Origin: Bacteroidales bacterium
GTDB lineage: Bacteria > Bacteroidota > Bacteroidia > Bacteroidales > JAAYJT01
Length of the DNA: 64,000 nt
Direction of reading: 5' to 3'
Assembly (NCBI GenBank): GCA_014860575.1
Contig: JACZJK010000020.1
Span: forward strand, 141,337-205,336
The notes under the pieces are model-generated. The model was not told the origin of the DNA. It saw only the letters and a program-made list of their open reading frames with translations, and ran no database searches. The position numbers were made by a program, and so were the translations under genes. Shown here in pieces: positions 45,038 through 54,803 of the stretch. Position 1 is the stretch's first letter, and each line of letters opens with the position of its first letter.

Positions 45038-45436
45038 ATGATTACCGATCCAATTGCAGATTATCTGACTCGAATAAGGAACGCCGTGATGGCCAATCAC
45101 AGGATTGTTGAAGTTCCTGCATCGAACATCAAAAAGGAGATGACAAAAATCCTCTTTGAAAAAGGCTATATCCTGAACTATAAGTTTGAAGACGATGGCC
45201 GGCAGGGCACAATCAAAATTGCCCTTAAATACCATCCTGTTTCCAAACAGCCTGCCATCACCAAACTGGAAAGAATAAGCAGCCCCGGTTTACGCCAATA
45301 CTCCGACTCACATACCCTTCCAAGGGTTATGAACGGAATGGGTATTGCCATTCTTACAACATCGCAGGGTGTTATGACCGACAAAGAAGCCCGTGTGAAG
45401 AAAATTGGCGGCGAAGTATTGTGTTACGTTAGTTAA
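45038..45436 (+). CDS. rpsH: 30S ribosomal protein S8
   Basis: 132 residues. D-P-I-A-D-Y-L-T-R-I-R-N-A and the C-terminal signature G-I-A-I-L-T-T-S-Q-G-V-M-T-D are present. S8 binds the central domain of 16S rRNA; in Escherichia coli it also represses the spc operon at the rplE start. It ends 16 bases before rplF. Confidence 0.98.
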   Translation: MITDPIADYLTRIRNAVMANHRIVEVPASNIKKEMTKILFEKGYILNYKFEDDGRQGTIKIALKYHPVSKQPAITKLERISSPGLRQYSDSHTLPRVMNGMGIAILTTSQGVMTDKEARVKKIGGEVLCYVS

Positions 45437-45437
45437 T

Positions 45438-45444
45438 AAGGAGG
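45438..45444 (+). promoter_or_regulatory. unusually strong Shine-Dalgarno site before rplF
   Basis: AAGGAGG ends 8 bases before the rplF ATG (45453). Bacteroidota genes, including almost all others in this cluster, generally lack such sites. It fixes the rplF start at 45453 and rules out the upstream in-frame start at 45405, inside rpsH. Confidence 0.7.
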
Positions 45445-45452
45445 CCAGAAGA

Positions 45453-46007
45453 ATGTCAAGAATCGGAAAATTACCAATAGCTATTCCTGCCGGCGTAACA
45501 ATAGATGTTTCAAGTAACAATATTGTAACCGTAAAAGGCAGTCATGGAACCCTCAAGCAAACTGTTGATCCAGGCATCACCGTTAAAGTTGATGATGGCA
45601 ATATTGTTTTAGAGAGGCATACAGAACAGAAGCGACATAAATCAATGCATGGCCTTTACCGTTCCCTTATCTGGAATATGGTAAAAGGCGTTTCTGAAGG
45701 ATTTAAAATCACCCAGGAACTGGTTGGTGTTGGTTATAAAGTAACAAACAACGGCAATGTGCTTGAATTAGCGCTCGGATATTCTCACAACATTGTTATG
45801 GAACTTCCCGAAGAGATCAAGGTTCAGACCATCACCGAAAGAGGTAAGAACCCAACCATTATTCTGGAGTGTGCAGATAAACAATTGATTGGCCAGGTGG
45901 CGGCTAAAATCCGTTCACTCAGGAAGCCTGAACCTTACAAGGGTAAAGGTATCCGCTTTGCCGGTGAAGAAATACGTAAGAAAGCTGGTAAAACAGCAGC
46001 CAAATAA
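45453..46007 (+). CDS. rplF: 50S ribosomal protein L6
   Basis: 184 residues from ATG 45453 ([15 protein letters not shown]), selected by the strong AAGGAGG site ahead of it. Two related alpha/beta domains; the second ends with the signature [12 protein letters not shown]6 lies near the sarcin-ricin loop and factor-binding site. The tail K-K-A-G-K-T-A-A-K is normal. Confidence 0.98.
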   Translation: MSRIGKLPIAIPAGVTIDVSSNNIVTVKGSHGTLKQTVDPGITVKVDDGNIVLERHTEQKRHKSMHGLYRSLIWNMVKGVSEGFKITQELVGVGYKVTNNGNVLELALGYSHNIVMELPEEIKVQTITERGKNPTIILECADKQLIGQVAAKIRSLRKPEPYKGKGIRFAGEEIRKKAGKTAAK

Positions 46008-46057
46008 AGTTAGTTAATTGGTCCGGCAGAAATCGGGCCCTAAATGAACAATGTAGA

Positions 46058-46420
46058 ATGGCTACAAAAAATTTCAAGGAATTCAGAAGAAACCGGATCA
46101 AAATGCGGATCCGCAAGGTAATAAAGGGAACTCCCGAACAGCCTCGCCTGACTGTTTTTCGCAGTAACAAGCAAATTTATGCTCAGGTTATTGACGATGC
46201 AGCAGGACAAACCCTGATCTCAGCATCGTCGAGGGCAGCTACCATTGCTGACAAAAAAGTCAACAAGATTGACCAGGCAAGCCTGGTTGGTGAGCTGGTA
46301 GCCACCAAAGCGATCGAAGCCGGTATAAACACCGTGGTGTTCGACAGGAATGGTTATTTATATCATGGACGGGTCAAATCGCTGGCGGAAGCTGCCAGAA
46401 AAGCGGGCCTTAAATTCTAA
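46058..46420 (+). CDS. rplR: 50S ribosomal protein L18
   Basis: 120 residues. L18 binds 5S rRNA together with L5. [17 protein letters not shown] and the C-terminal [13 protein letters not shown] are hallmark segments. It is 50 bases after rplF and six before rpsE. Confidence 0.97.
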   Translation: MATKNFKEFRRNRIKMRIRKVIKGTPEQPRLTVFRSNKQIYAQVIDDAAGQTLISASSRAATIADKKVNKIDQASLVGELVATKAIEAGINTVVFDRNGYLYHGRVKSLAEAARKAGLKF

Positions 46421-46426
46421 AACATT

Positions 46427-46945
46427 ATGTCCAACGTGAATACAAAAAGAGTAAAATCAAGCGAAATTGAACTGAAGGATCGCCTGGTTAGTATCCGAAG
46501 GGTAACCAAGGTGACCAAGGGAGGACGTACTTTCAGCTTCTCAGCCATTGTTGTTGTAGGAAACGAAAGCGGAGTAGTAGGCCACGGGCTTGGAAAAGCC
46601 AAAGAAGTAACTGCTGCCATTGCAAAAGGCATTGACGATGCAAAAAAGAACCTGGTAAAAATCCATGTGCTGAAAGGTACAGTACCACATGAGCAAACCG
46701 GCAAGTATTGCGGTGCCAATGTGTTTCTGAAACCAGCTGCTCCCGGAACCGGGGTAATTGCCGGCGGCGCTATGCGTGCTGTACTGGAAAGTGTTGGCGT
46801 TAAAGACGTGCTGGCAAAATCCAAAGGATCATCCAATCCACACTCGGTGGTAAAAGCTACCATCAATGCGTTGCTTGAGATGAAAGATCCTTATACGGTG
46901 GCACAGCTTCGTGGAATAAGTATGAGTAAAGTTTTTAACGGCTAA
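46427..46945 (+). CDS. rpsE: 30S ribosomal protein S5
   Basis: 172 residues. The dsRNA-binding-like N-terminal domain includes [17 protein letters not shown], the loop where spectinomycin-resistance changes occur; it looks wild type. The C-terminal domain contains G-A-M-R-A-V-L-E and K-S-K-G-S-S-N-P. S5 is needed for decoding accuracy and forms part of the mRNA entry site. Confidence 0.98.
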   Translation: MSNVNTKRVKSSEIELKDRLVSIRRVTKVTKGGRTFSFSAIVVVGNESGVVGHGLGKAKEVTAAIAKGIDDAKKNLVKIHVLKGTVPHEQTGKYCGANVFLKPAAPGTGVIAGGAMRAVLESVGVKDVLAKSKGSSNPHSVVKATINALLEMKDPYTVAQLRGISMSKVFNG

Positions 46946-46967
46946 TCAATAGCTTAAACTTCCGGAA

Positions 46968-47147
46968 ATGAAAAAGCTGAAAATAAAACAAACAAAAAGT
47001 GGCATCGGTTACCCGCTTCGTCAGAAACGGACACTCGAAGCCCTGGGCATCCGCCGCATGCATCAAACCATTGAAGTTGAGGCAACCCCTCAAATTCTTG
47101 GAATGGTTAAAAAAGTGAACCATTTGATTCAGGTTGAAGAAATATAA
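46968..47147 (+). CDS. rpmD: 50S ribosomal protein L30
   Basis: A 59-residue gene in the gap between rpsE and rplO. It begins M-K-K-L-K-I-K-Q-T-K-S-G-I-G and contains the L30 signature R-Q-K-R-T-L-E-A-L-G-I-R-R-M-H-Q, ending in N-H-L-I-Q-V-E-E-I. Start ATG 46968-46970, stop TAA 47145-47147. Spacing of 22 and 35 bases to its neighbours and its place (S5-L30-L15) match the standard spc order. Confidence 0.95.
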   Translation: MKKLKIKQTKSGIGYPLRQKRTLEALGIRRMHQTIEVEATPQILGMVKKVNHLIQVEEI

Positions 47148-47182
47148 CCTTAGTTGCTAAACGATAAAGAAATTATACAAAC

Positions 47183-47629
47183 ATGGATTTAAGTAATCTC
47201 AAACCAGCAAAAGGATCGGTCAAGCAGACAAGAAGGGTCGGTCGCGGAGAAGGCAGTGGGAACGGCGATACCGCAGGCCGTGGACACAAAGGCCAGCAAT
47301 CGCGCAGTGGATACAGCCGCAGATTTGGTCATGAAGGTGGCCAGATGCCATTGTTCCGCCGGGTTCCGAAATTTGGGTTCAAGAACCCAAACAGGGTTGA
47401 ATACCGGGGTATTAATATTGATACACTCCAACTCATAGCCGAAAAAAACAATGTTCAGGTAATCACGCCTGAGGTATTGATTGAAAACGGTATTGTTGGT
47501 AAAAGAGATCTTTTTAAGATCCTCGGTCGTGGTGAACTCACTGCAAAACTCGATGTTACTGCGCATGCTTTTTCAGCCTCTGCAATCAAGGCTATTGAAT
47601 CACTCGGTGGAACCGCCACTAAAATCTAA
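47183..47629 (+). CDS. rplO: 50S ribosomal protein L15
   Basis: 148 residues. The N-terminal half is an extended glycine/arginine-rich segment that reaches into 23S rRNA ([19 protein letters not shown]). The C-terminal globular domain has [14 protein letters not shown] [12 protein letters not shown] and ends in G-G-T-A-T-K-I. It is six bases ahead of secY. Confidence 0.97.
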   Translation: MDLSNLKPAKGSVKQTRRVGRGEGSGNGDTAGRGHKGQQSRSGYSRRFGHEGGQMPLFRRVPKFGFKNPNRVEYRGINIDTLQLIAEKNNVQVITPEVLIENGIVGKRDLFKILGRGELTAKLDVTAHAFSASAIKAIESLGGTATKI

Positions 47630-47635
47630 ATCTGA

Positions 47636-48997
47636 ATGAAAAGATTTATTGATACCATCCGGAACATCTATAAAATTGAGGAACTCCGCCAGAGGATTCT
47701 CTACACGCTGGGGATTATTTTGATCTACAGGCTGGGTAGTTATATTGTTCTGCCCGGTGTTGACCCCGATCAGTTGGTGAACCTGCAACGGCAAACATCA
47801 TCCGGCCTGCTTGGCTTGCTGGATATGTTTTCAGGCGGCGCTTTCTCGAATGCATCAATTTTTGCCCTCGGGATCATGCCCTATATCTCGGCTTCCATTG
47901 TTATCCAGTTACTTGGGATGGCCATACCTTATTTCCAGAAATTACAGAAAGAAGGTGAAAGCGGCCGTCGCAAAATTAACCAGATAACCAGGTACCTCAC
48001 CGTTATTATTACCGGTTTCCAGGCTCCGGCTTATATTGGCAATATGATTGCTCAATTACCACCGGAAGCTGTTACACCTTTTGATCCTGCAGTTACTACT
48101 CCCACTACCTTTTTCTGGGTGTCAACTATCATTATACTCATTTCAGGAACCCTCTTTGTGATGTGGCTGGGTGAGAAGATTACCGATAAGGGAATTGGAA
48201 ATGGTATTTCGCTCATTATTATGATCGGTATTATTGCCCGTTTGCCTTTTTCGCTTGCTGCAGAATTTTTATCACGCATGGAACAACAAGGAGGAGGCTT
48301 GGTGATGTTCCTCATCGAATTAGTCATCCTGGTTATAGTCATCCTTTTATGTATCTTGCTTGTGCAGGGCACTCGAAGGGTGCCGGTTCAATACGCCAAA
48401 CGCATTGTTGGAAACAAGCAGTATGGCGGTGTTCGTCAATACATACCATTAAAAGTGAACGCTGCTGGCGTTATGCCAATCATCTTTGCACAGGCATTGA
48501 TGTTCCTACCGTTGACACTGGCTGGTTTTGCCGAATCAGAAACCATGACAGGCTTCCTTTCAACGTTTTCAAACATGAATGGGTTCTGGTATAATTTTGT
48601 ATTTGCAATCATGATCATCCTCTTTACTTATTTCTATACGGCTATTACCATCAATCCCAATCAGATGGCAGACGATATGAAGAAGAACGGAGGTTTTATA
48701 CCCGGTGTAAAACCCGGAAAGAAGACTGCTGAGTTCATGGACACAATCATGTCAAGGATTACCTTACCGGGATCATTTTTCCTTGCCTTTGTTGCCATTA
48801 TGCCGGCATTTGTCAGCCTGATGGGAGTGAACGCGCAGTTTGCACAATTTTTTGGAGGCACCTCACTGCTGATTATGGTAGGTGTTGTGCTGGATACACT
48901 GCAACAGATTGAAAGCCATCTTTTGATGCGCCACTACGATGGATTAACCAAATCGGGGCGAATTAAAGGAAGATCATCATTCAGTGTTAGCGGATAA
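47636..48997 (+). CDS. secY: preprotein translocase subunit SecY
   Basis: A 453-residue inner-membrane channel with ten membrane segments. The plug region S-G-L-L-G-L-L-D-M-F-S-G-G-A-F lies after segment 1, and family signatures include G-I-M-P-Y-I-S-A-S-I-V-I-Q-L-L and the cytoplasmic loop R-R-V-P-V-Q-Y-A-K-R. With SecE and SecG it forms the Sec channel for signal-peptide proteins and membrane proteins, including the T9SS cargo encoded in this window. It is six bases after rplO. Confidence 0.98.
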   Translation: MKRFIDTIRNIYKIEELRQRILYTLGIILIYRLGSYIVLPGVDPDQLVNLQRQTSSGLLGLLDMFSGGAFSNASIFALGIMPYISASIVIQLLGMAIPYFQKLQKEGESGRRKINQITRYLTVIITGFQAPAYIGNMIAQLPPEAVTPFDPAVTTPTTFFWVSTIIILISGTLFVMWLGEKITDKGIGNGISLIIMIGIIARLPFSLAAEFLSRMEQQGGGLVMFLIELVILVIVILLCILLVQGTRRVPVQYAKRIVGNKQYGGVRQYIPLKVNAAGVMPIIFAQALMFLPLTLAGFAESETMTGFLSTFSNMNGFWYNFVFAIMIILFTYFYTAITINPNQMADDMKKNGGFIPGVKPGKKTAEFMDTIMSRITLPGSFFLAFVAIMPAFVSLMGVNAQFAQFFGGTSLLIMVGVVLDTLQQIESHLLMRHYDGLTKSGRIKGRSSFSVSG

Positions 48998-49011
48998 AGG
49001 AAAATGAAGTA

Positions 49012-49785
49012 ATGATTTATCTCAAAACGGAAGAAGAGATACAGCTCATTAAAAAGAGTTCTTTGCTTGTTGGTAAAACTTTAGCTGAAGTAGCCCGGCA
49101 TATCAAACCCGGTGTGACCACGCTCGAACTGGATGGGATTGCGGAAAGATGTATCCGCGATCATGGTGCAAAACCAGGGTTCAAAGGTTACAGGGGATTT
49201 CCCGGAACATTATGCATCTCAGTAAACGAGGATGTTGTTCATGGAATTCCTGGTAAGAGGCGACTGCTTGACGGTGACATAGTCTCAATTGATTGTGGTG
49301 TTCTGCTGGATGAGTATTATGGTGACTCGGCGTTCACATTCGCTGTTGGAGATGTTAAACCCGAAGTACTGGCACTGATGAAGGCAACCAGGGAGGCGCT
49401 TTACAAAGGCATTGAGCAGGCCGTTATCGGAAAGCGCATCGGAGACATCGGGAATGCAATACAGCAGCACGTTAGCCCGATGGGTTACGGAATAGTGAGG
49501 GAATTGATCGGTCATGGCGTTGGAAAGCATCTGCATGAATCGCCTGATGTGCCCAATTACGGGAAGAAAGGACAAGGCGTTTTGCTTACCGAAGGAATAG
49601 TGATTGCGATTGAGCCTATGATCAACCTTGGAAAAAGGCATGTAATGCAGGAAAAAGATGGATGGACAATACGTACGCTCGACAGAAAGCCCTCGGCCCA
49701 TTACGAGCATACTATCGCGGTTAGAAAAGACAAGGCTGAAGTTTTATCGAGTTTTGAAGAAATAGATATAGTGTTAAATAATTAA
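49012..49785 (+). CDS. map: methionine aminopeptidase, type I
   Basis: A 257-residue pita-bread-fold enzyme that removes the initiator methionine from nascent proteins with a small second residue. Metal ligands are D94, D105, H168, E201 and E232, and the substrate-binding H77 is present. Type Ia layout, without a zinc-finger N-terminal extension. It lies 14 bases after secY and 20 before infA, the usual Bacteroidota order (adk, found here in some phyla, is absent). Confidence 0.98.
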   Translation: MIYLKTEEEIQLIKKSSLLVGKTLAEVARHIKPGVTTLELDGIAERCIRDHGAKPGFKGYRGFPGTLCISVNEDVVHGIPGKRRLLDGDIVSIDCGVLLDEYYGDSAFTFAVGDVKPEVLALMKATREALYKGIEQAVIGKRIGDIGNAIQQHVSPMGYGIVRELIGHGVGKHLHESPDVPNYGKKGQGVLLTEGIVIAIEPMINLGKRHVMQEKDGWTIRTLDRKPSAHYEHTIAVRKDKAEVLSSFEEIDIVLNN

Positions 49786-49805
49786 AATCAGAAACCTGAA
49801 TTAAT

Positions 49806-50024
49806 ATGGCAAAACAACAAGCTATCGAGCAAGATGGTGTTGTATTGGAATCGCTTGGTAATGCAATGTTCCGCGTTGAGTTGGAGAATGGACACATTAT
49901 CACTGCACATATTTCAGGGAAGATGAGGATGCATTACATTAAGATCCTTCCGGGCGACAAGGTTAAAGTTGAAATGTCAGTTTACGACCTTACCAAAGGC
50001 AGGATCATATACCGGTACAAATAA
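49806..50024 (+). CDS. infA: translation initiation factor IF-1
   Basis: A 72-residue single OB-fold domain, standard length. [16 protein letters not shown] and [13 protein letters not shown] are the conserved core. It blocks the A site during initiation together with IF-2 and IF-3. Confidence 0.98.
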   Translation: MAKQQAIEQDGVVLESLGNAMFRVELENGHIITAHISGKMRMHYIKILPGDKVKVEMSVYDLTKGRIIYRYK

Positions 50025-50067
50025 TAAGGACTTGCTTGCAGAGTGAATACTAAAAACGATCAAGAGA

Positions 50068-50184
50068 ATGAAAATCAGAGCCAGCGTTAAGAAGAGAACT
50101 CCCGACTGCATCATCGTACGTCGTAAAGGAAGGGTTTATATTGTCAATAAAAAGAACCCAAAGTACAAACAACGTCAGGGATAA
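50068..50184 (+). CDS. rpmJ: 50S ribosomal protein L36 (zinc-independent form)
   Basis: A 38-residue gene in the gap between infA and rps[17 protein letters not shown] at the start and [10 protein letters not shown] at the end identify it. The zinc ligands of the usual form (three Cys and one His) are reduced to a single Cys, so it cannot bind zinc in the normal way. Start ATG 50068-50070, stop TAA 50182-50184. Confidence 0.95.
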   Translation: MKIRASVKKRTPDCIIVRRKGRVYIVNKKNPKYKQRQG

Positions 50185-50223
50185 TAAAATTGAAAATTAA
50201 CTGATACCAAATCAAATAGTTCT

Positions 50224-50604
50224 ATGGCTAGAATTGCAGGTATAGATATACCAAAGAATAAGCGGGGCGAAATTGCGCTTACCTACATCTACGGAATAGG
50301 CCGAAGCAATGCCCAAAAAATCCTTACCGATGCTGAAGTATCGTGGGATAAAAAAGTTCAGGACTGGGACGACGACGAGCAAAACCGTATCCGTACCATC
50401 ATTAACGACCACTTTAAGGTGGAAGGCGCCTTGCGTTCAGAAGTTCAGATGAACATCAAGCGTTTGATGGATATTGGTTCTTATCGTGGCATCCGTCACC
50501 GTATCGGCTTGCCGGTGCGTGGTCAGAGCACCAAGAACAATGCCCGTACACGAAAAGGCAGGAAAAAAACCGTTGCCAACAAAAAGAAGGCACCTAAAGG
50601 CTAG
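50224..50604 (+). CDS. rpsM: 30S ribosomal protein S13
   Basis: 126 residues. [14 protein letters not shown] at the start, helix-two-turn-helix core, and the basic tail [13 protein letters not shown] that contacts the P-site tRNA. It bridges the two subunits at the head. It is 39 bases after rpmJ. Confidence 0.98.
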   Translation: MARIAGIDIPKNKRGEIALTYIYGIGRSNAQKILTDAEVSWDKKVQDWDDDEQNRIRTIINDHFKVEGALRSEVQMNIKRLMDIGSYRGIRHRIGLPVRGQSTKNNARTRKGRKKTVANKKKAPKG

Positions 50605-50657
50605 TAGATAGTTCTGCCTCTAACATTAGTAATTAAGAAGATAGAAATATAAGTGAT

Positions 50658-51047
50658 ATGGCAAAAAGCACTAAATCGTCGAAAAAAAGGGTCGTAAGAG
50701 TTGAACCCATTGGTAAAGCATTTATTACCGCATCGTTTAACAATGTGATTGTAACATTGACCAACGATGGAGGCCAGGTTATTTCCTGGTCATCAGCCGG
50801 AAAAATGGGTTTCAGGGGATCGAAGAAAAATACTCCCTATGCCGCTCAAATGGCTGCCACTGATTGTTCAAAAGTGGCTTATGACCTTGGTTTGAGAAAA
50901 GTTAAGGTATATGTGAAAGGCCCGGGCGCAGGTCGAGAATCAGCAATTCGTACGATCCACTCAGCAGGTATTGAAGTGGTGGAGATCGTTGACGTTACAC
51001 CATTGCCACACAATGGTTGCCGCCCACCCAAACGCAGAAGAGTATAA
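50658..51047 (+). CDS. rpsK: 30S ribosomal protein S11
   Basis: 129 residues. The signature [15 protein letters not shown] forms the C-terminus that sits in the 30S platform near the mRNA exit; [10 protein letters not shown] lies in the fold core. It is 53 bases after rpsM. Confidence 0.98.
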   Translation: MAKSTKSSKKRVVRVEPIGKAFITASFNNVIVTLTNDGGQVISWSSAGKMGFRGSKKNTPYAAQMAATDCSKVAYDLGLRKVKVYVKGPGAGRESAIRTIHSAGIEVVEIVDVTPLPHNGCRPPKRRRV

Positions 51048-51106
51048 AATAATGATGCCCTGCGCAAGCAGGCATGTATAATTGAACAGTATAAACAAAA
51101 GTTAGC

Positions 51107-51715
51107 ATGGCAAGATACATTGGCCCAAAAACAAAAATAGCACGTAAATTCAGGGAACCTATTTTCGGCCCTGACCGTTCGTTTGAGAAAAAGAATTATC
51201 CCCCCGGCATGCATGGAAACAGCCGCCGGAGAGGAAAAACATCGGAGTACGCCCTTCAGTTGATGGAAAAACAAAAGGCGAAATATACCTATGGTATTCT
51301 CGAGCGCCAGTTCAGAAACATTTTCCAGAAAGCTTCCAGCAAAAAAGCAGGGATCACCGGTGAAGTATTGCTCCAGCTTATTGAATCGAGGCTCGATAAT
51401 ACAGTGTACCGTTTGGGTATTGCACCTTCACGCAGCGCTGCCCGGCAGTTGGTTTCGCACAAGCATATTCTTGTGAACAACGAGGTTGTAAATATTTCGT
51501 CGTACCAACTTCGCCCGGGTGATGTCGTTGCCGTAAGAGAGCGGTCGAAATCACTGGAAGTAATCCAGAACTCACTCTCAGGACGTGGCAACCCTTATTC
51601 ATGGCTGGAATGGGATGGCAACCTGATGGCCGGAAAGTTTGTAAACTATCCCGAACGTCAGGATATTCCTGAAAATATTAAAGAACAGCTCATCGTTGAG
51701 TTGTATTCAAAATAA
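51107..51715 (+). CDS. rpsD: 30S ribosomal protein S4
   Basis: 202 residues. The S4 RNA-binding domain contains [19 protein letters not shown], and the N-terminus lacks the C-x-x-C zinc pairs of some homologues. It is a primary binder of 16S rRNA. In Escherichia coli it represses the alpha operon; whether that holds here is not visible. It is 59 bases after rpsK. Confidence 0.98.
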   Translation: MARYIGPKTKIARKFREPIFGPDRSFEKKNYPPGMHGNSRRRGKTSEYALQLMEKQKAKYTYGILERQFRNIFQKASSKKAGITGEVLLQLIESRLDNTVYRLGIAPSRSAARQLVSHKHILVNNEVVNISSYQLRPGDVVAVRERSKSLEVIQNSLSGRGNPYSWLEWDGNLMAGKFVNYPERQDIPENIKEQLIVELYSK

Positions 51716-51760
51716 TGATCTGTTCCTATTTTTTTTATATCAACACAATACAGCGAAATC

Positions 51761-52753
51761 ATGGCTATACTACCATTTCAGCAACCCGATAAGGTAATTA
51801 TGAATGAATCGGATGAGTTTGAAGGCACATTCGAATTTCGTCCATTGGAACCAGGATTTGGTTTGACCATAGGCAATGCCTTGCGAAGGGTTTTACTCTC
51901 ATCACTTGAGGGTTATGCCATTACCTCTATTCGGATTGAAGGTGTTGAACAGGAGTTCTCTACCATCAAAGGAGTAATTGAGGATGTTACCGAAATTATA
52001 CTCAACCTCAAACAAATCAGGTTCAAACGCCTCAACGAGAACGAAGAACTTGAAAAAATCAACTTTACAATTACCGGACGCGATACTTTTAAAGCCGGCG
52101 ATATCAATAAATACCTTTCGGTTTTCCAGGTTCTGAATCCTGACATTGTTGTTTTCCATATGGATCCAACCGTAAAGGTTACCTTCGAAATGCTGATTAA
52201 CAAAGGCCGTGGTTATGTTCCTGCCGACGAAAACAGGGATACTGACGCACACCTTGGCACCATTGCGATTGACTCCATTCACACACCGATCAAGAATGTG
52301 AAATTTGTGGTTGAGGATTTCCGGGTCGAACAAAAAACTGACTACGAAAAGCTTCTGTTTACGCTTCGCACCGATGGTTCAATCAACCCCAAGGATGCTT
52401 TGAAAGAAGCAGCAAAGATCCTCATTCATCACTTCATGCTCTTCAGTGACGAGAAAATTACAATTGATACCGAAGAAAAAGCCGTGAGTGAAGAATTTGA
52501 TGAAAACACACTTCATATCCGCCAATTATTGAAAACCAAACTGGTTGACATGGATCTCTCGGTTCGGGCGCTCAATTGCCTGAAGGCGGCTGATGTTGAA
52601 ACCCTTGGCGAACTGGTTGCCTACAACAAAAACGACTTGTTGAAATTCCGCAACTTCGGAAAAAAATCACTTACCGAGTTGGAAGACCTGGTGAAATCAA
52701 AAAGCCTTGAGTTCGGAATGAATATTTCAAAATATAAATTAGATAAGGACTAA
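51761..52753 (+). CDS. rpoA: DNA-directed RNA polymerase subunit alpha
   Basis: 330 residues, full length. The N-terminal assembly domain covers about 1-230 ([17 protein letters not shown]), joined by an acidic linker to the C-terminal domain about 255-320 ([24 protein letters not shown]), which binds UP elements and activators. It is five bases ahead of rplQ. Confidence 0.98.
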   Translation: MAILPFQQPDKVIMNESDEFEGTFEFRPLEPGFGLTIGNALRRVLLSSLEGYAITSIRIEGVEQEFSTIKGVIEDVTEIILNLKQIRFKRLNENEELEKINFTITGRDTFKAGDINKYLSVFQVLNPDIVVFHMDPTVKVTFEMLINKGRGYVPADENRDTDAHLGTIAIDSIHTPIKNVKFVVEDFRVEQKTDYEKLLFTLRTDGSINPKDALKEAAKILIHHFMLFSDEKITIDTEEKAVSEEFDENTLHIRQLLKTKLVDMDLSVRALNCLKAADVETLGELVAYNKNDLLKFRNFGKKSLTELEDLVKSKSLEFGMNISKYKLDKD

Positions 52754-52758
52754 TTGAG

Positions 52759-53358
52759 ATGAGACACGGAAAGAAAGTTAATAAATTAGGTCGGAAAAGT
52801 GCTCACCGCCATGCCATGCTTGCAAATATGGCTACTTCGCTGATCCTGCACAAACGCATCAATACAACCCTTGCCAAAGGTAAGGCCCTTCGTGTGTATG
52901 TTGAGCCGCTGATTACAAAATCAAAGGACGATTCAACCCATTCGCGCAGGGTGGTGTTCAGCTACCTGCAAAATAAGGAAGCGATCACCGAGCTTTTCAG
53001 GGAAATATCAGTGAAGGTTGCCGACAGGCCGGGAGGTTATACCCGCATCCTGAAAACAGGTACACGACTGGGTGATAATGCCGAAATGTGCCTGATTGAG
53101 TTGGTTGACTATAATGAAAACCTGCTCGGAACCAAGGAAGAAGCCAAAGCCAAGGCATCGCGCCGCAGAAGAGGTGCCGGAAAGAAAAAAACCGAAGATG
53201 CTGTGAAACCGGCTGAATCGAAGAAAGCCCCTGTTGCTGAACCTGAAGTTGAGGAAGAAGAAATGGTTGCCGAAGACATTCAGGAAACGCCTGTTGCCGA
53301 AGAAGTATCTGATGAACAATCAGAAACTACTGAGGAAACTGAAGAGGAAAAAAAATAA
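52759..53358 (+). CDS. rplQ: 50S ribosomal protein L17 with long acidic C-terminal extension
   Basis: 199 residues. The conserved L17 core takes up about the first 118 ([12 protein letters not shown], then [16 protein letters not shown]). The remaining 80 are a low-complexity tail, first basic ([15 protein letters not shown]) and then very acidic and alanine/proline/valine-rich ([11 protein letters not shown]). Extended L17 tails occur in Bacteroidota; their use is unknown. Last gene of the ribosomal cluster before a terminator-like hairpin. Confidence 0.96.
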   Translation: MRHGKKVNKLGRKSAHRHAMLANMATSLILHKRINTTLAKGKALRVYVEPLITKSKDDSTHSRRVVFSYLQNKEAITELFREISVKVADRPGGYTRILKTGTRLGDNAEMCLIELVDYNENLLGTKEEAKAKASRRRRGAGKKKTEDAVKPAESKKAPVAEPEVEEEEMVAEDIQETPVAEEVSDEQSETTEETEEEKK

Positions 53359-53372
53359 GTTGATATACTTTT

Positions 53373-53380
53373 TACATTTG
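53373..53380 (+). promoter_or_regulatory. possible -7 promoter element for eno
   Basis: TACATTTG, exact to TAnnTTTG. The transcript would begin near 53387, exactly at the start of the hairpin described next, so that hairpin may serve as the eno leader. The nearest TTG (53360) is too close to be a -33 element. Confidence 0.4.
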
Positions 53381-53386
53381 AAAACT

Positions 53387-53418
53387 GGGACAGGCGAATA
53401 CTTGCCTTGTCCCTTTTT
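53387..53418 (+). terminator. terminator-like hairpin between rplQ and eno
   Basis: GGGACAGGC (53387-53395) pairs with GCC-T-TGTCCC (53404-53413, one bulged T), followed by TTTTT (53414-53418). It ends the ribosomal cluster, or attenuates read-through into eno, which starts 28 bases later. Confidence 0.75.
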
Positions 53419-53434
53419 CGCTAAATAACCCTAA

Positions 53435-54736
<1,302 letters not shown>

Positions 54737-54757
54737 TATTGAGTTGAATTTATTTGT

Positions 54758-54796
54758 AATACCCCGTTAAGGTTTCAGGCTTTAACGGGGTATTTT
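54758..54796 (+). terminator. terminator after eno
   Basis: AATACCCCGTTAA (54758-54770) pairs perfectly with TTAACGGGGTATT (54782-54794) around an 11-base loop, followed by TT. It lies between convergent genes and may serve both. Confidence 0.8.
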
Positions 54797-54803
54797 CTTG
54801 TAA

